From Lepidodermella squamata (taxonomy: Eukaryota; Gastrotricha), in assembly GCA_047495785.1 (NCBI GenBank), contig JBLDXI010000032.1, positions 3,844,001 through 3,908,000 on the forward strand: a DNA stretch of 64,000 nt, read 5' to 3'. The notes beneath the pieces were generated by a model, which was given only the letters and a program-made list of their open reading frames with translations, searched no databases and was not told the DNA's origin. How positions within the stretch are numbered: the first letter of the stretch is position 1; every line of letters starts with the position of its first letter. Shown one piece after another: positions 11,512 to 23,174 of the stretch. The translations under genes were made by a program, and so were the position numbers.

Positions 11512-11702
11512 ACTCGAGATCTTTTCTAATTTTCACTGGAGTACTAACATCAGGGTAACTACATTGGTTTAAATTTGATATGCGGTTTTTATTTTGACAA
11601 GGCGCTGCCTGGTCACTGTTCAATTATTAAAATTTTGTCGATTTCATACTCTATTCTTTTGCTAGGTTTTATTATATTTGGTATTAATCTCCTATATTCA
11701 AA

Positions 11703-14700
11703 ATGCCTGACTACCTGGGGGACGACATGCGCAAGACGAATGAGGTTAAGGAGGAAGAGGAAAAACCGATTCAGGCCCTCGACGCTGGTGACATTGAAAT
11801 TTTGAAGACATATGGCGTTGGCATGTACACCCGGTCGATTAAGAAATGCCAGGAAGAAATCGACGGTCTAGTGAAAAAGGTGAACGAACTATCGGGTATT
11901 AAAGAGTCCGATACTGGTCTTGCTTCGCCCGCTCTCTGGGATTTAGCTGCCGATAAACAAGTGCTGCAGACCGAACAGCCGCTGCAAGTCGCTCGCTGTA
12001 CGAAAATCATCAACACCAACCCAGACGAACCGCGTTACATCATTAATGTCAAGCAGTTCGCAAAATTCGTGGTCGAACTCAGCGAGAATGTTGCGCCGAC
12101 CGATATCGAGGAGGGCATGCGAGTTGGTGTCGATCGTAACAAGTACCAGATCCACCTGCCTCTCCCACCTAAAATCGACCCAACCGTCACGATGATGCAG
12201 GTCGAAGAGAAGCCTGATATCACGTATGCGGATGTTGGTGGTTGTAAGGAGCAGATTGAAAAGCTGCGCGAGGTCGTTGAACTGCCGCTTCTCCACCCGG
12301 AACGTTTCGTCAACCTCGGTATCGAACCGCCGAAGGGTGTTCTTTGCTACGGCCCGCCTGGTACGGGCAAGACGTTGTGCGCGCGAGCTGTCGCTAACCG
12401 AACGGACGCGTGTTTCATCCGTGTTATTGGCTCTGAACTTGTTCAGAAATACGTTGGAGAGGGTGCGCGCATGGTTCGTGAACTGTTCGAGATGGCGCGC
12501 GGCAAGAAGGCGTGCATCATCTTCTTTGATGAAATCGACGCAATCGGCGGCGCGCGGTTCGATGACGGCGCTGGTGGTGACAATGAAGTGCAGCGTACTA
12601 TGCTCGAGTTGATCAACCAGCTCGACGGCTTCGACCCTCGCGGTAACATCAAGGTGCTCATGGCCACCAACAGACCTGACACCCTCGACCCCGCCCTAAC
12701 TCGACCAGGTAATTAATTTGCTTTGACCTTTAACAAGTTAAAAGTGGCGTTGCGCGATATATTCTACCTTATTGAGGCGCTTATTTTTCTCAAAGAGGTT
12801 TTCACTAGTAAACATTGAAGTAAACATAGTTGAACTAGTAAACATTGTTTCTCAGCTTCTTCGATGGCTATTAGTCTAATCTTGAATCGTTGTCCCCAAA
12901 TTTAAGCCTTAGCAGGGTTGTTTTCGTAAGCATCAGATTTGGAGGGTCTAGATAAAATTCACGTTTCACGTCTCTCGCCGAGGCGGGAATCTGACAGAGC
13001 TGTGTCACAACATGCGTATTGAAGGAAGATATTTTTTTTGGTTAGGCCCCAGAATCTGCCAGCGTAGGTGAAGTTACTAACCATAAAATAATTATATAGG
13101 AGATGATACGTATTTGGTGGCAAATATGTGGTGAACCGATTGATCATGGTGGGTAAAAACGTGGCAATTCGTTTCGTGTTCGCATTGACAACCTCAGCCA
13201 TTTTCAGCACCATTCTCCTAGGCGTTTCTCTAGAATGCTCGAAAAAATTTGGCAAGCACAGATAGGAAGGAGATTGTTGAACTTTTTCGGGTCTAAACGG
13301 CTACTCTTTTTTGTATATTGGAATCAGTAAAGCTCTGCGTCAGCACTCTGGGTACTCGCCTGTTTCCAGGATACGCGTGTATAATATGGCTAAGAAAGGA
13401 TATAAACCTTGCTTGTATCCAATCTAATTTGAGACATTCGTAGTCGATTTGATCTATGCCTGCACATGAACTAGATTTAGCTTTCTTTACAATTGTTTCT
13501 ATTTCTTCTACTGGTACTAGTTTTACAAGAGCTAGGTCGTCTTATCAGGAGATCTTATGATTCAGAGCTAAATTTGAAAATATTCCAGGCTAGAATAGTA
13601 ATTAATTTAATCATGGTTTCAACTTTAGACAGTGCATTTCGTGTTATGGGCATTTTGTACAATGCGATCATACTTGGCGCCTTAGCGCTGGTTTCAGCAT
13701 TTCGTGGCCGGCTGTAAGCCTGTTTCCACGGGGCGCTTCTTCGTACGGTTACGAGTGGAGGTCGCTGCTGCTGCTGGTGGTAGTTGTTGTTGCGGTTGAG
13801 GTTGTCGTCGAATTAGTCATCTTCATCACCCATTTCGTTGTTGAACGTGGTCGCGTTGTTGTTGTTTTTGTTTTTGACCCAGCCATGGCCTCCCAAGGCC
13901 CCATTGGCCGGTGGGTTTCGCTTGAAGGTGGCGTCCGGAGCGGTGCCGTAGTCGCGGCCTTTTGCTGCGGCCTGGTTGTTGGCGCCGCCGCCGCCGCCGC
14001 CACCAATAGGCTGTTGGTGTTGCTGGCCCCCTTGTGCAACGCGTTACTGCGGTGGTTGTTGTTGACGCCTCTGCTGTTGATGTCTGTAGAACCTGTTGAG
14101 CCTCGTCGGCCTTCGAGCGATTTGCCCATCGGTTTGTCACCGTTTATTTGATAACTTGATAATTTAAATTTGATAATTGTTCTCACTGATAAGTTTCACT
14201 AGCTGCTCAAGAAGGGCCTTGCGTATCACCTGCTTGTGGGGCGGTAGGTACCTCGAGATCCATACTCTGGTGCCAGGAATTTGCGTTTCTGATACCTGAG
14301 GGCCTTGTATACGAGCGAGATCGCATCGGGTGCCGTAGTAACATGTATTTGGCGAGTTGTCACGTCTCCTACTGCATTCCTTCGAGGGGCCCGAAACGCT
14401 GGCACGAAATTGGTACGCCGCACAGCATCGGCACACACTCGAAGATCGTATAAATAAGGGGCTGCTCAGTTTCCCGTGCCACTTCGGGGATACTGCCAAC
14501 CAAAATCGACCAGAGGTATCCCTCATCCCTCGATTCTGCTAGTTCACCGCGACAGATCGCTCACCGTCGATGGCAAGGTGTCGACTGGGCTCTCAGCCGG
14601 TTAATTTCTTCGTTGTCCATAGTTAATTTGCCAATAGAAAACTTATTTCTTACGCTTAGCACGCGATTCTAGTTAGGAAAAATCGAGTTGCTTTCAGAAC

Positions 14701-17700
14701 GAAAAAGTGGTTCAAAGTATAATTATGCGTAAACGAAGATTTCGAAGCTAGAATAAAACTTCAGGTACATCTAGAAAGGCAACGATAGTAGATAGTAGCG
14801 TTAGCTTAACGATAGTATAAAACTACTCTAATATATATGTTAGAGCACCGAGTTAAGATTGTAATAGAGAAAACGCGAAATCGGAAAAAAACCTAATTTC
14901 GAGTTTACTCGAGGGAGCGTTTTCGAATTTGGGATCAAACGAGCGATCTAGCATCATTAGAGCATATGATGGGGGGGAACGTAAAACGTTCCATAATTAG
15001 TGTTTTACTTTTTGTTTGTCCTGGTGTCCGCACCCGTTTTCCGCACGGTGGCAACGGTGGCAACGGTGACCTATGGCCTTAAATTCATAAATAATATGAT
15101 ATTTTCGGTCATCACTAAGTTTAAATTGGCGAATGATACACCATACTATCAATTATTATGCGCCTGGACCTATGTCAGTATCGTATTTTAATGAGATCGG
15201 CGGCTACTCAAATGTTAATATGTAATATGTCTACGACAACCTTCTACCGCCTTAGTAAAATATGTTATCCGGATCGTATCGTAAAATATGCCTTCTTAAT
15301 GGCCGAATTATAAACTCATAAAACCTTCTTCCAAGCAGGGATTTTTTGATATTTTCTAAACAGGCAGGCTTTTTTGATATTTTTATATCAAAAAATGCCC
15401 GCTTGTCCAGAAAATGTCACCAAAAACCCCACTTGTCAAACACACAAGAGAAACCCGAAAAAGTTCAAGCAACACTTCAAAACGATTTTATTGAAAATCA
15501 CAAAAATGGGATGAAAATTGGGCAGAACTCCGGAAGAAAAAGCGCGAGACCGGTATCAAATCGGGCAGGATTCACCCCCATCGAACAGCACTTGGCCATG
15601 AGCTCGTGAAAATCGGGCAGAACTCGTCCAGAATTTCGCGAAAATTGAGCAGAATTCGTCCAGGATGTCGCGGGGCCAGCTTTCAAGCAGCAACAATCGG
15701 CCAGCTTTCGATGAAATCGAAGAGAGCTCAGGTAGCATTGGATCCCAGAATCGCAACAGGGCATCGATTGCGACATTGAAAGCAAGAAGATACAGAACGG
15801 CATGGTTCGAAAATCGAGCGATTCCTGACACCGTGGCAAATAGCAGCCTTTCGTTCGAAAGTCGAAGGGTCGTTTGAAAGTCGCATTGGTAGCCATCCGA
15901 AGCCAACCGAGCAGAACCATCTTGCGTCCGACAGCCCAATTTTGTGATTCAGTAGCAGCAATTTGTTGAGCATGCGAGAAATGCGGGAAATTCGATGTGA
16001 AAAACAAACCAAAAACTCGCAAAATGAAGAATGCGAGAATAAAATGGGCAAGCAACAAATTTCATGATTTTTTTAAGTTGGATTTTTCAATTTCAAATTA
16101 TAGCCATAGAAATTCAGCGAGAGTGTACCATAAAATACTAGTAACCCTGAAAATTTTACGATTCGACCCGGATAACACACATATACGGAAGCCAATCAGG
16201 TTATATGGGTTTAAAATCGCCTTCAGGCGATATAAACCCATATACCCTTCTTGTCTTCTGTATATTATATAATATTAAATTCGATTTCGGTCAATAAACA
16301 TTCCAATAGTTTTAGATTTATTAAGTCGTCGTGCTCACGACTGGGTCATCGTACTCGCTCTTACAGCTTAATGAGTCATCGCACTCACTCGCTGTAGGGC
16401 CGACTGTGATATCTAACTTTATAGTTATAGAGAGTCATGTCTCAAGTCCTCGGTACTTATAAATTTACAATGCAACGGAGCATTGCGGTGAGTGGGGACT
16501 GTCTCGGACTTCTCTCAATGACATAATTTAGCAAAACTCTGATCGTGAACATTATTTCGCGAGAAATAGACCGGCTCCTGCCGATTGTGATCATGGGCGT
16601 GCATCTTCGTTATTGAAGTATCAAGCTCAGCTTACGGTACGCTCAGCGTATTCACACCTTAGCTCAGCGTACAAGCTCAGCTTGTTATAGCCGAAGCCAG
16701 CTAACCTTATCAAGTTCACCTTACTAGCGGGCAGGTTAAGCTGAGCTGACAAGCTGAGCGCAGTAGAATATTAAGTACGAGAATATTTGTGTAGTTTAAC
16801 ACGCTGAGCTGGTTTGTCTCCGATCTCAAGTTCAGCTTGTCAGCTGAGCTTATTAATTACACTAGTAAGCTAAGCTGGCCAACTGAACTGAGCTAGTTAT
16901 TTATTAACTTGCTGAGCTTGTTCATGGTTTAGCTGAGCTGACTATAAGCTGAGCTTGCTATTTATATAACGAAGTGCAACACGGCTTCGATTTTCCGTTA
17001 TCCGCTCTTTCGTACTTCGGCCGTGCGAGATCTACAAGACGGAGCGAGCGGAGTCGAGTTGATCTCTCGCGGCCGTGGTCTCGCCATCTTTTCTTACTAA
17101 TAAGGTAAAGAGCTTTTTGTGGGGAATCCTCAGGACTTCTCCAGATTATAATAACTCTAGTCGCTATAACTCGTTCGCTCACTCGGCCGTGATATCATTT
17201 TAAGGCAGACAGAATTAATGAAATATTGTCCCAAGAATTTGTATTCGGGTGGGTTTCGGCTCATTGAAAATTCCGAAATTTGGTCCGCTACAGCCAAATT
17301 TGATTCCGCTAAAAGATATTCTGATTGTATATTAGCTTCAAGTGCTTACTTTTGTAGCAAATTTAGATATAGCGTAACTATTTAGTGGGACTCATTCGCT
17401 TACTCGCAACCCACATCTGCATTAACAGCTGTACATTCCCCCGTCTCTGGTAGCTAACCCGATAGGGGTAGCGTCCAGCCAATCATCTAATTTTCAGGGA
17501 CTAAATCAGCGGTTCGCTAACTTTTTTTAGATGCCATAATATGAAAAGGCCACCATGGCGGCATCCGAGTTGACCCCATATGCCACTCATGATGACAACA
17601 AAAAGCGATTATTTGATACATTACGATTATCATTTGTTCAATCTTGTTCAACATTTTTTTCATTTGGTAAAAGTACATGAATATTTCGCCTGCGTCAATT

Positions 17701-19325
17701 AGGAGAACCAGTTTTCTATCTATATTGGCGAGCGAAGCGAGCTATAGTTAAGCGATATTTGACCAGAATTTTCGCCGAGTAACGTCTCAGATCGAAGGAA
17801 GACAACACTTCCGGGAAAGCTAGTCTTAAAAGCTCGGAATGCATGCTACCGCGCTAGACCCGGATGCCCGAGTGGCACATATGACACAGGCTGCGAACCG
17901 CTGGACTAAACGAGACGCACGCCAAGAAAAGGGCCCATATATTTCTGACTCAAATAAAAACCGGGGGTGCGCTTTCTACAAAAAGAGCAAAGATTCAATA
18001 TTGGCCTTTTTTAACGTGCGTCTCAAATAATGAGTTTTTCACCTCATTTCAATATAATTTTCTGATGCAAGGGAGCGCTGTAACCTTGCCGAACATGTTC
18101 AGCTCAGAGAATTGTCACTCGTTGCACGATGAGTGAGTCTCTTGCACGGCGATAATTCGTTCGATAAACATCTACATTGCGGCTTTAAAAAATGGGAAAC
18201 GTTGAACTCGTCTCCATACTCGTTGCTCTTGGCTGCGCCTTGTTTCACTCTTGCTTCGACTCGTCTCGACTGGCGCCGACTAGGCTCGTTTCACTCGCCT
18301 TTTACAGCCATACTCGCATTCGCCTCGTTTTGATCATAAGGCATTGCTGCGTTCGCCTGTCGTAACCTCGGCTTGCGTCTCCGTTATGCCAGCATTTTGT
18401 GCGCGTATGATTTAATTATTGCTGTGCCTTGAAATGCTTTGCTGGTTTATGAATGGGAATTTGCTCGCACAAAGTAACAACGCAAATTAGAAAAACGCCT
18501 GCCATCTTGGTGAAATGCGCGATAATTAACAATAGTCCGATTTGCTGTACAATACTGGTGTTAATGTTGAAATGGGCTGATAGGAAAATTCAGAATTCAG
18601 TTTGTATATAGAACGACCCCAGGGTGATAATTCTGGTTAGCGAAGAGAGAATTTCTCCGATAAAGCTTTTCTCGGGACAAATGTTAATCACCATTATAAG
18701 CTCAGATCGCGAGCATTTGAGCGGTAAGAAGCTAGCTACAATATCGGGTGTGATGACCGAGTAGTCACAGGAAGAAGCCACTTGCTTGATGAATCACGAA
18801 AAAGGCAGTTACGTCATTTCGACACTATGCTTCAAATTTTTAGCTAGAGTGATAACTATGCTTGAAAGCTACCTAACGTCAAAATCTCACGATGTTTCGG
18901 CTACTCAAGTTTGGCTAGACTCAATTATTATTATCATTATTCCATCATCTTACTATCGAACTATCGAGCGCAAAACTTGTTCATCTCTACTTGCAATTTC
19001 ATGGAATTTATTTTACTCTTTTACAGGTCGTCTCGATCGTAAAATCGAGTTTGGTTTGCCTGATCTCGAAGGTCGCACGAATATCTTCCGCATTCACGCG
19101 AAGCAGATGAGTGTCGAGAAAGGCATTCGTTACGAACTGCTGGGCCGTTTGTGCCCGAACTCGACCGGTGCCGAAATCCGATCGGTGTGCACCGAAGCTG
19201 GCATGTTCGCTATCCGCGCCCGCCGCAAGGTCGCCACCGAGAAGGACTTCATCGAAGCTGTTAACAAGGTCATCAAGTCATACGCCAAGTTCAGCGCAAC
19301 GCCACGCTACATGACCTACAATTAG
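11703..19325 (+). CDS. PSMC2: 26S proteasome regulatory ATPase Rpt1 (PSMC2)
   Basis: Two exons, 11703-12708 and 19027-19325, join in phase at CCAG/GTAATT and TTACAG/GTCGT to give 434 residues, against 433 in human. The protein is one of six AAA ATPases in the base of the 19S particle that unfold ubiquitinated substrates. Seen: N-terminal coiled-coil region ([18 protein letters not shown]), OB-fold segment, Walker A GPPGTGKT, Walker [11 protein letters not shown], the sensor [13 protein letters not shown], and the C-terminal AAA lid after the intron. It ends RYMTYN. The ATG at 11703 gives the conserved start [14 protein letters not shown] at 19538-19543 fits polyadenylation. The single intron of 6,318 bp is about a hundred times longer than introns in neighbouring genes and is full of repeats. 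Confidence 0.97.
12960..13520 (-). mobile_element. Non-LTR reverse transcriptase remnant inside Rpt1 intron
   Basis: On the minus strand from 13520 the translation reads [20 protein letters not shown], then ETGEYPEC, a TGA stop where W is expected, and [12 protein letters not shown], ending near 13300. These match the first conserved RT blocks of LINEs (K-x2-K-x-P-G-x-D, then P-x2-W-x4-I-P-I-x-K-K). Further on, [10 protein letters not shown] (about 13,200-13,250) fits the next block. Frameshifts and the stop show it is dead. Confidence 0.7.
13740..14530 (-). pseudogene. Broken Gly/Asn/Gln-rich coding-like sequence (possible processed pseudogene)
   Basis: One minus-strand frame reads [16 protein letters not shown], later [16 protein letters not shown] and FNNEMGDED. 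It is interrupted by TAA twice (about 14,044 and 13,817), and coding-like sequence with [12 protein letters not shown] continues beyond the second. The composition is that of an RNA-binding or hnRNP-like tail. Upstream on the same strand, up to about 14,530, other frames look protein-like (for example [20 protein letters not shown]) but I could not place them. Lack of introns plus stops suggests a retrocopy, though no poly(A) end is visible. Confidence 0.35.
15332..15435. repeat. Foldback palindrome (~104 bp)
   Basis: The left half (15332-15381, starting CAAGCAGGG and ending TTTTTTGATAT) is a diverged inverse of the right half (about 15386-15435, ending CCCCACTTG). The centre TTTTTTGATAT/ATATCAAAAAA is perfect. 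It resembles a MITE or foldback element. Confidence 0.6.
16202..16244. repeat. Near-perfect hairpin, arms ~20 bp
   Basis: TATATGGGTTTA...ATCGCCT at 16202-16222 pairs with AGGCGAT...TAAACCCATATA at 16225-16244, leaving a two-base loop and one bulge. The function is unknown; it may be the centre of a MITE. Confidence 0.7.
16620..16960. repeat. Cluster of degenerate AGCTGAGCTTG motifs
   Basis: About fifteen copies of AGCTGAGC, GCTCAGCTTG or close variants occur in both orientations within 340 bp, irregularly spaced and separated by unique AT-rich sequence. Because the core is itself nearly palindromic, this is not a simple head-to-tail satellite. Confidence 0.7.
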
Positions 19326-19619
19326 AACAGTCTCAGAGTTAGTGCTCAGAGATCCGCTGGATAATCTCTGATGCAAAGTAAAAATAAGCGATTTTCGCGT
19401 CTCTCTTTCCACTTATTCTTAAACACACGTTGTGGTGATTGGTGGCCAGCTCAGCCACCTTAATGTAATACAATTATAGGCTCTTCTCTTCTGTTCAAAA
19501 CAAGTAAAACTAAACACTTAGATTGCTTTTTAAGGCCAATAAAATTGAAAACCGGAATTTTACCGAATTGATGTCTCTTATTTTCTGATGGCAATAGGGT
19601 GTGTCTTTTTGAGTGGGAA

Positions 19620-20812
19620 ATGTTTAATCGGCGTGTTTTTTCGAGTGTGATAACTACTGTTGTCCGAAGCAAACACAATAAGCCACGAATTAAGCACAAC
19701 GCTCCGCCTCCTGCCGCTGAGAAGGCGAAGTTCGTTCCGAAAGCGTTTCTTGAGAAACAACTGGCAGCTGCTGCGGCTGCAGAGAGGCTTATCGCGACAG
19801 AACGGCCAGGCGCATCTCTAGACGGCGAAGATCTCGAGGAGTGGCTGAAGAGGAAACCAGTCGATAATGTGTGGATTCGCGAGCACTACCCGCCCCAACC
19901 CATCAGCGTTGCCGAAGCTGTCCTAGTTTGTTGCCTAAACTCGTGCAATTTTCTATACTTGACGTTACATAATGTGCATTCAGAGACACCGAGAACTTGC
20001 TCAACCAGCGATGCTCAATAACCCGAACGGCTTGTTGCATTTGAATTTGCGCCTAGATATGACTACAGCCAAGAAAACCAAATTTGTTGGCCAGTTCGGT
20101 AACACTGTTCGTTTGCCTCATGAATTCGACGACGGCAGAGTTAGGCGAATTTTGGCATTCTGCAAAACCACCCAGGACCAGGATACAGCTATGCAAATGG
20201 GCGCGATCCGCGTTGGGCTCGATGAACTAATCAAAGCGGTAATTTTTGAAGCGATTATTTTTTTTTCTTTCTGTAAGTTCTCGCCTTTTCTGGTCCAAGG
20301 TTCAAGAGGATGAGTTGACTCGAAGTGACTATGACTTTGCCGTGGCAACGCTTGATGTTGTCGCCGAAATATTGCCGACTCGGTCGAAAATGAAAGACCG
20401 TTTCCCGTCGAAAATGAAAGGCACGTTGGGTGCAAATATGGCCGAACTAATGGAGTTTTGCCTGAAAGGCAAGACGTACGAATCTGAGAAGTTGACGGAC
20501 GCAGTTGCGGCGTTGAAAACGCCGTTTGGCCGGCTGAAAATGGACCCGGAACAGCTGCATGAAAACGTCAAGGCTCTCATGGCTTCGATAGCGCAGCAAA
20601 AGCAAAGCGGCGGCCAGTTCATTGTTCGCGCCACAATTACGTGCCCGCCCTCTCCTGAGGAGTTCTTCATCGATCACGTGGCCTATATTCCGAAACAGAA
20701 GCCAGGCGACGCTGGCAAAAAGGGCCGAAAAGCAGTTGTTAGCGATGAAGACGAATATGGTGCTGATGAAGGAGCAGAGGACGAAGAAGTGAAATCAGCT
20801 GCTAAAAATTAG
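19620..20812 (+). CDS. MRPL1: Mitochondrial ribosomal protein L1 (uL1m)
   Basis: Three exons, 19620-19925, 19984-20238 and 20300-20812, with introns of 58 and 61 bp, give 357 residues. The protein belongs to the L1 stalk of the mitochondrial large ribosomal subunit. Seen: Arg-rich N-terminus suited to mitochondrial import (start chosen at ATG 19620), the MRPL1 extension with VWIREHYPPQPISVAEAV, then HRELAQPAML across the first junction, LDMTTAKKTKFVGQFGNTV, FPSKMKGTLG in the RNA-binding part, and the late motif GQFIVRATITCPPSPEEF. The C-terminus is acidic (DEDEYGADEG). It starts 82 bp after the likely Rpt1 polyadenylation signal, and its own AATAAA is at 20853-20858. Confidence 0.92.
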
Positions 20813-21167
20813 AACAAAAAATCCTCCCTAATCAATATAATTTTTGCGAATGAATAAAACCGTTTTTTACAACTCATTTTCAAGGCGTTTTGTTGTTGTC
20901 GTGGCTAGTGACCACTTTGCGTATGTTGTCACAAAACTCGCTTTTTGAGGATTGTGGGCTGTCATCAATGAATCATGAGACATGCGTAGAGGCTTGTTTT
21001 CACCCGCCGATCATCGATTGCAGCACTCCTTTACTACTACTATCAAACAATCAACAAGAGGTTTATTACGCATTCAAGCTGTGCCTATAGTGAATAGGGT
21101 GGCTATCGTTAGTGGTCTGGGGCTCTGCCATGGTAGGCTTAATTCACACGTTTTTATTCCCCTCAAA

Positions 21168-23022
21168 ATGTCGGATAGGAACAATGCTTCACAACATATC
21201 GAACTGATATCGTTAATGGGCGATTCTAAAGTTGAATTTCACTCACCGAACCGGCGAATAGTGGCAGCAGTCTTCAACACGACAAAGCAAAAATTGGTGC
21301 TTGGGTGCTTTATTTCACTTGTTGTTACAACCTTCGTGGCTAGCAGCGCTATTTCGGCTCTTCAAAGCAGGGACATCATTTTCAGACCAGTGAAGGACGC
21401 TTTCAATTATTGGGCCGAAAGCGGTGTTATTTCTGAGATGTCAGTTTCACATGACAGCACATCCGTTAAAATTGCAAACGATTACGATGACATCAATCCA
21501 GCTATTAACGGGGATTCTCGCTCAGTGCCAAAAAAGGAAAGAATACACAATTCTAGCCTGGATAACACTCAAAAATTGGTCGTTTTCATGACTGACTTTT
21601 TCGGCGACCAATGGAAGTCGCATTTCCACGATTTCGGCGGTTCAACATTGCCGGGTAGCGATGATTCATCGCACAATAGAACGTGTTTATTCACAACTCA
21701 CAGAAACCTCTACGAAAAAGCAGACGCAGTCGTGTTTCACGGCCGCAATTTCGAGTTCGATAAGAAGCCCAAAAGTCGCAACCCGTCCCAACGCTGGTGC
21801 TATTACCTGTTGGAGAGTCCGTTACACAGTGGCTTTGACGATGGCATGTGGCAAAAAGCAAACGATTGGAAGATGAACTGGTCGATAACGTACAGCCGAC
21901 ATGCTGATGTCTGGGCTCCTTATGTACATTTGGTGCCTAGAATAACTCCATTGTCATTGAGCTCGCTGGAGGCAATCGATAAACGCATCGAAAATATCGC
22001 CGATTCGTTCATTAAACGGCCAAAGGATGCTGTCTGGATAGTTTCGAACTGCCAAACGCCTAGTAAACGCGAGATCATCGGTGAAAAGTTGAGAGCTTTA
22101 GGAATCGGAATCGATATATTTGGTGGCTGTGGATCGACTAGACCGGACAAAATGATCGAGAAAATGGGCTACGACGCATTCTATGCTCAATATCGCTATT
22201 ACCTATCTTTCGAAAATTCCTTGTGCCAAGATTATGTAATATTTGCGCTTTAATAGCTTTAATAGCTTTAATAACTTGGAAACTGCGCGTGTGTTCTCCG
22301 GTCTACATTTTGCACCGCTAAAATGTAGGCTCCCGCATTAAATTTGGGATCAGAGAAAGTCTAGGGCTGGCCCGGTTAATTTAGGGTGATTAAAACGATC
22401 ATCTGTTTCAAATAAATCGAATGTCTATGCCAAAGTCGCTCGCAGTTTGATAGTGATATAGCGCGTACAACAGAGCTAAAGTTGGTTTTTGTTTTGGCAG
22501 AAATCGTCTGAATAACAAATATTTGAATGAACCAAAAACGGTGAACACTGTTTCCCGCTTAACCTGTGATCATATAATATTATGAATAACAACGTTTCTG
22601 TTTTTCAGATAACTGAAAAATTCGGTTACGGCTTGAATGCATCGTTGAATAACGGCCTGATTCCTATAGTTTATGGGTCTGATGACTACACTGGTATAGC
22701 TCCGAATGGAAGTTTCGTTGACGTCGAAAAATTTTCCAGCTTGGAAACTCTTGCAAATTACCTCAAGCTGCTGAGAGGAAGTCGAGAAATGGCGGCAAGC
22801 TATTTTCAATGGCATCGCACTTATTCAGAGGTTTATTACGTCTATGTCAAGTATGCTTTCACCAACCTTTGCAAGAAACTATTCACTGAGGACGAGACGA
22901 GATGCCGGGCCAGTTCGACGGGAAATGCTCAACTCAATCCCTGCCTTAGTACCGAAACAACAATAAGTGATCTTCAGCAAAGGATAGGCACATGCCGTTC
23001 ACCGAAATTAACAAACTCCTAA
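21168..23022 (+). CDS. GT10 alpha-1,3-fucosyltransferase
   Basis: Exons 21168-22235 and 22609-23022, separated by a 373-bp intron, give 493 residues. The enzyme transfers fucose from GDP-fucose to GlcNAc-containing glycans in the Golgi. It is a type II membrane protein: a short cytosolic tail, a hydrophobic anchor at about residues 44-66 (LVLGCFISLVVTTFVASSA), a stem, and a catalytic domain. The family signature FENSLCQDYITEKF is split by the intron between DY and ITEK, and the GDP-fucose site region continues GLNASLNNGLIPIVYG. DAVWIVSNC and the W-x2-TYSRHADVWAPY segment upstream also fit. ATG 21168 (MSDRNNAS) gives a normal tail. AATAAA at 23095-23100 fits the 3' end. It cannot be assigned to one vertebrate FUT. 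Confidence 0.93.
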
Positions 23023-23174
23023 TGCTAATTTTTGCGTTAATCAATATTTTTTATCACCAGTGGTGTAGCAAAAAAGGATGCAAAATATGCGGAGAATAAA
23101 TTTAATAATCTGCGTATCGATTTTCGAATTCTAAGGTTTTTATTTAAAACAAGTTGTTTTTACTCATTACGACA

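Larger units (their letters stand above)
12709..19026 (+). other. 6.3-kb intron of Rpt1, repeat-filled
   Basis: Bounded by GTAATT and TTACAG with matching phase. It contains a minus-strand LINE RT remnant, a low-complexity pseudogene-like segment, two inverted repeats, and a field of AGCTGAGC-type repeats. The rest, including 14,540-15,330 and 17,200-19,020, shows no gene. Around 18,210-18,330 there is a CTCG-rich degenerate stretch. Confidence 0.9.

Noticed and set aside
13777-14151. 124-codon plus-strand frame rich in Val and Ala
   Set aside because: It is the antisense of the Gln/Asn/Gly-rich segment; its composition follows from GTT/GTG complements of AAC/CAC.
18133-18333. Open frame of 66 codons on the plus strand in the Rpt1 intron
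   Set aside because: It arises from a CTCG-rich degenerate stretch without stops. No motif, no splice context.
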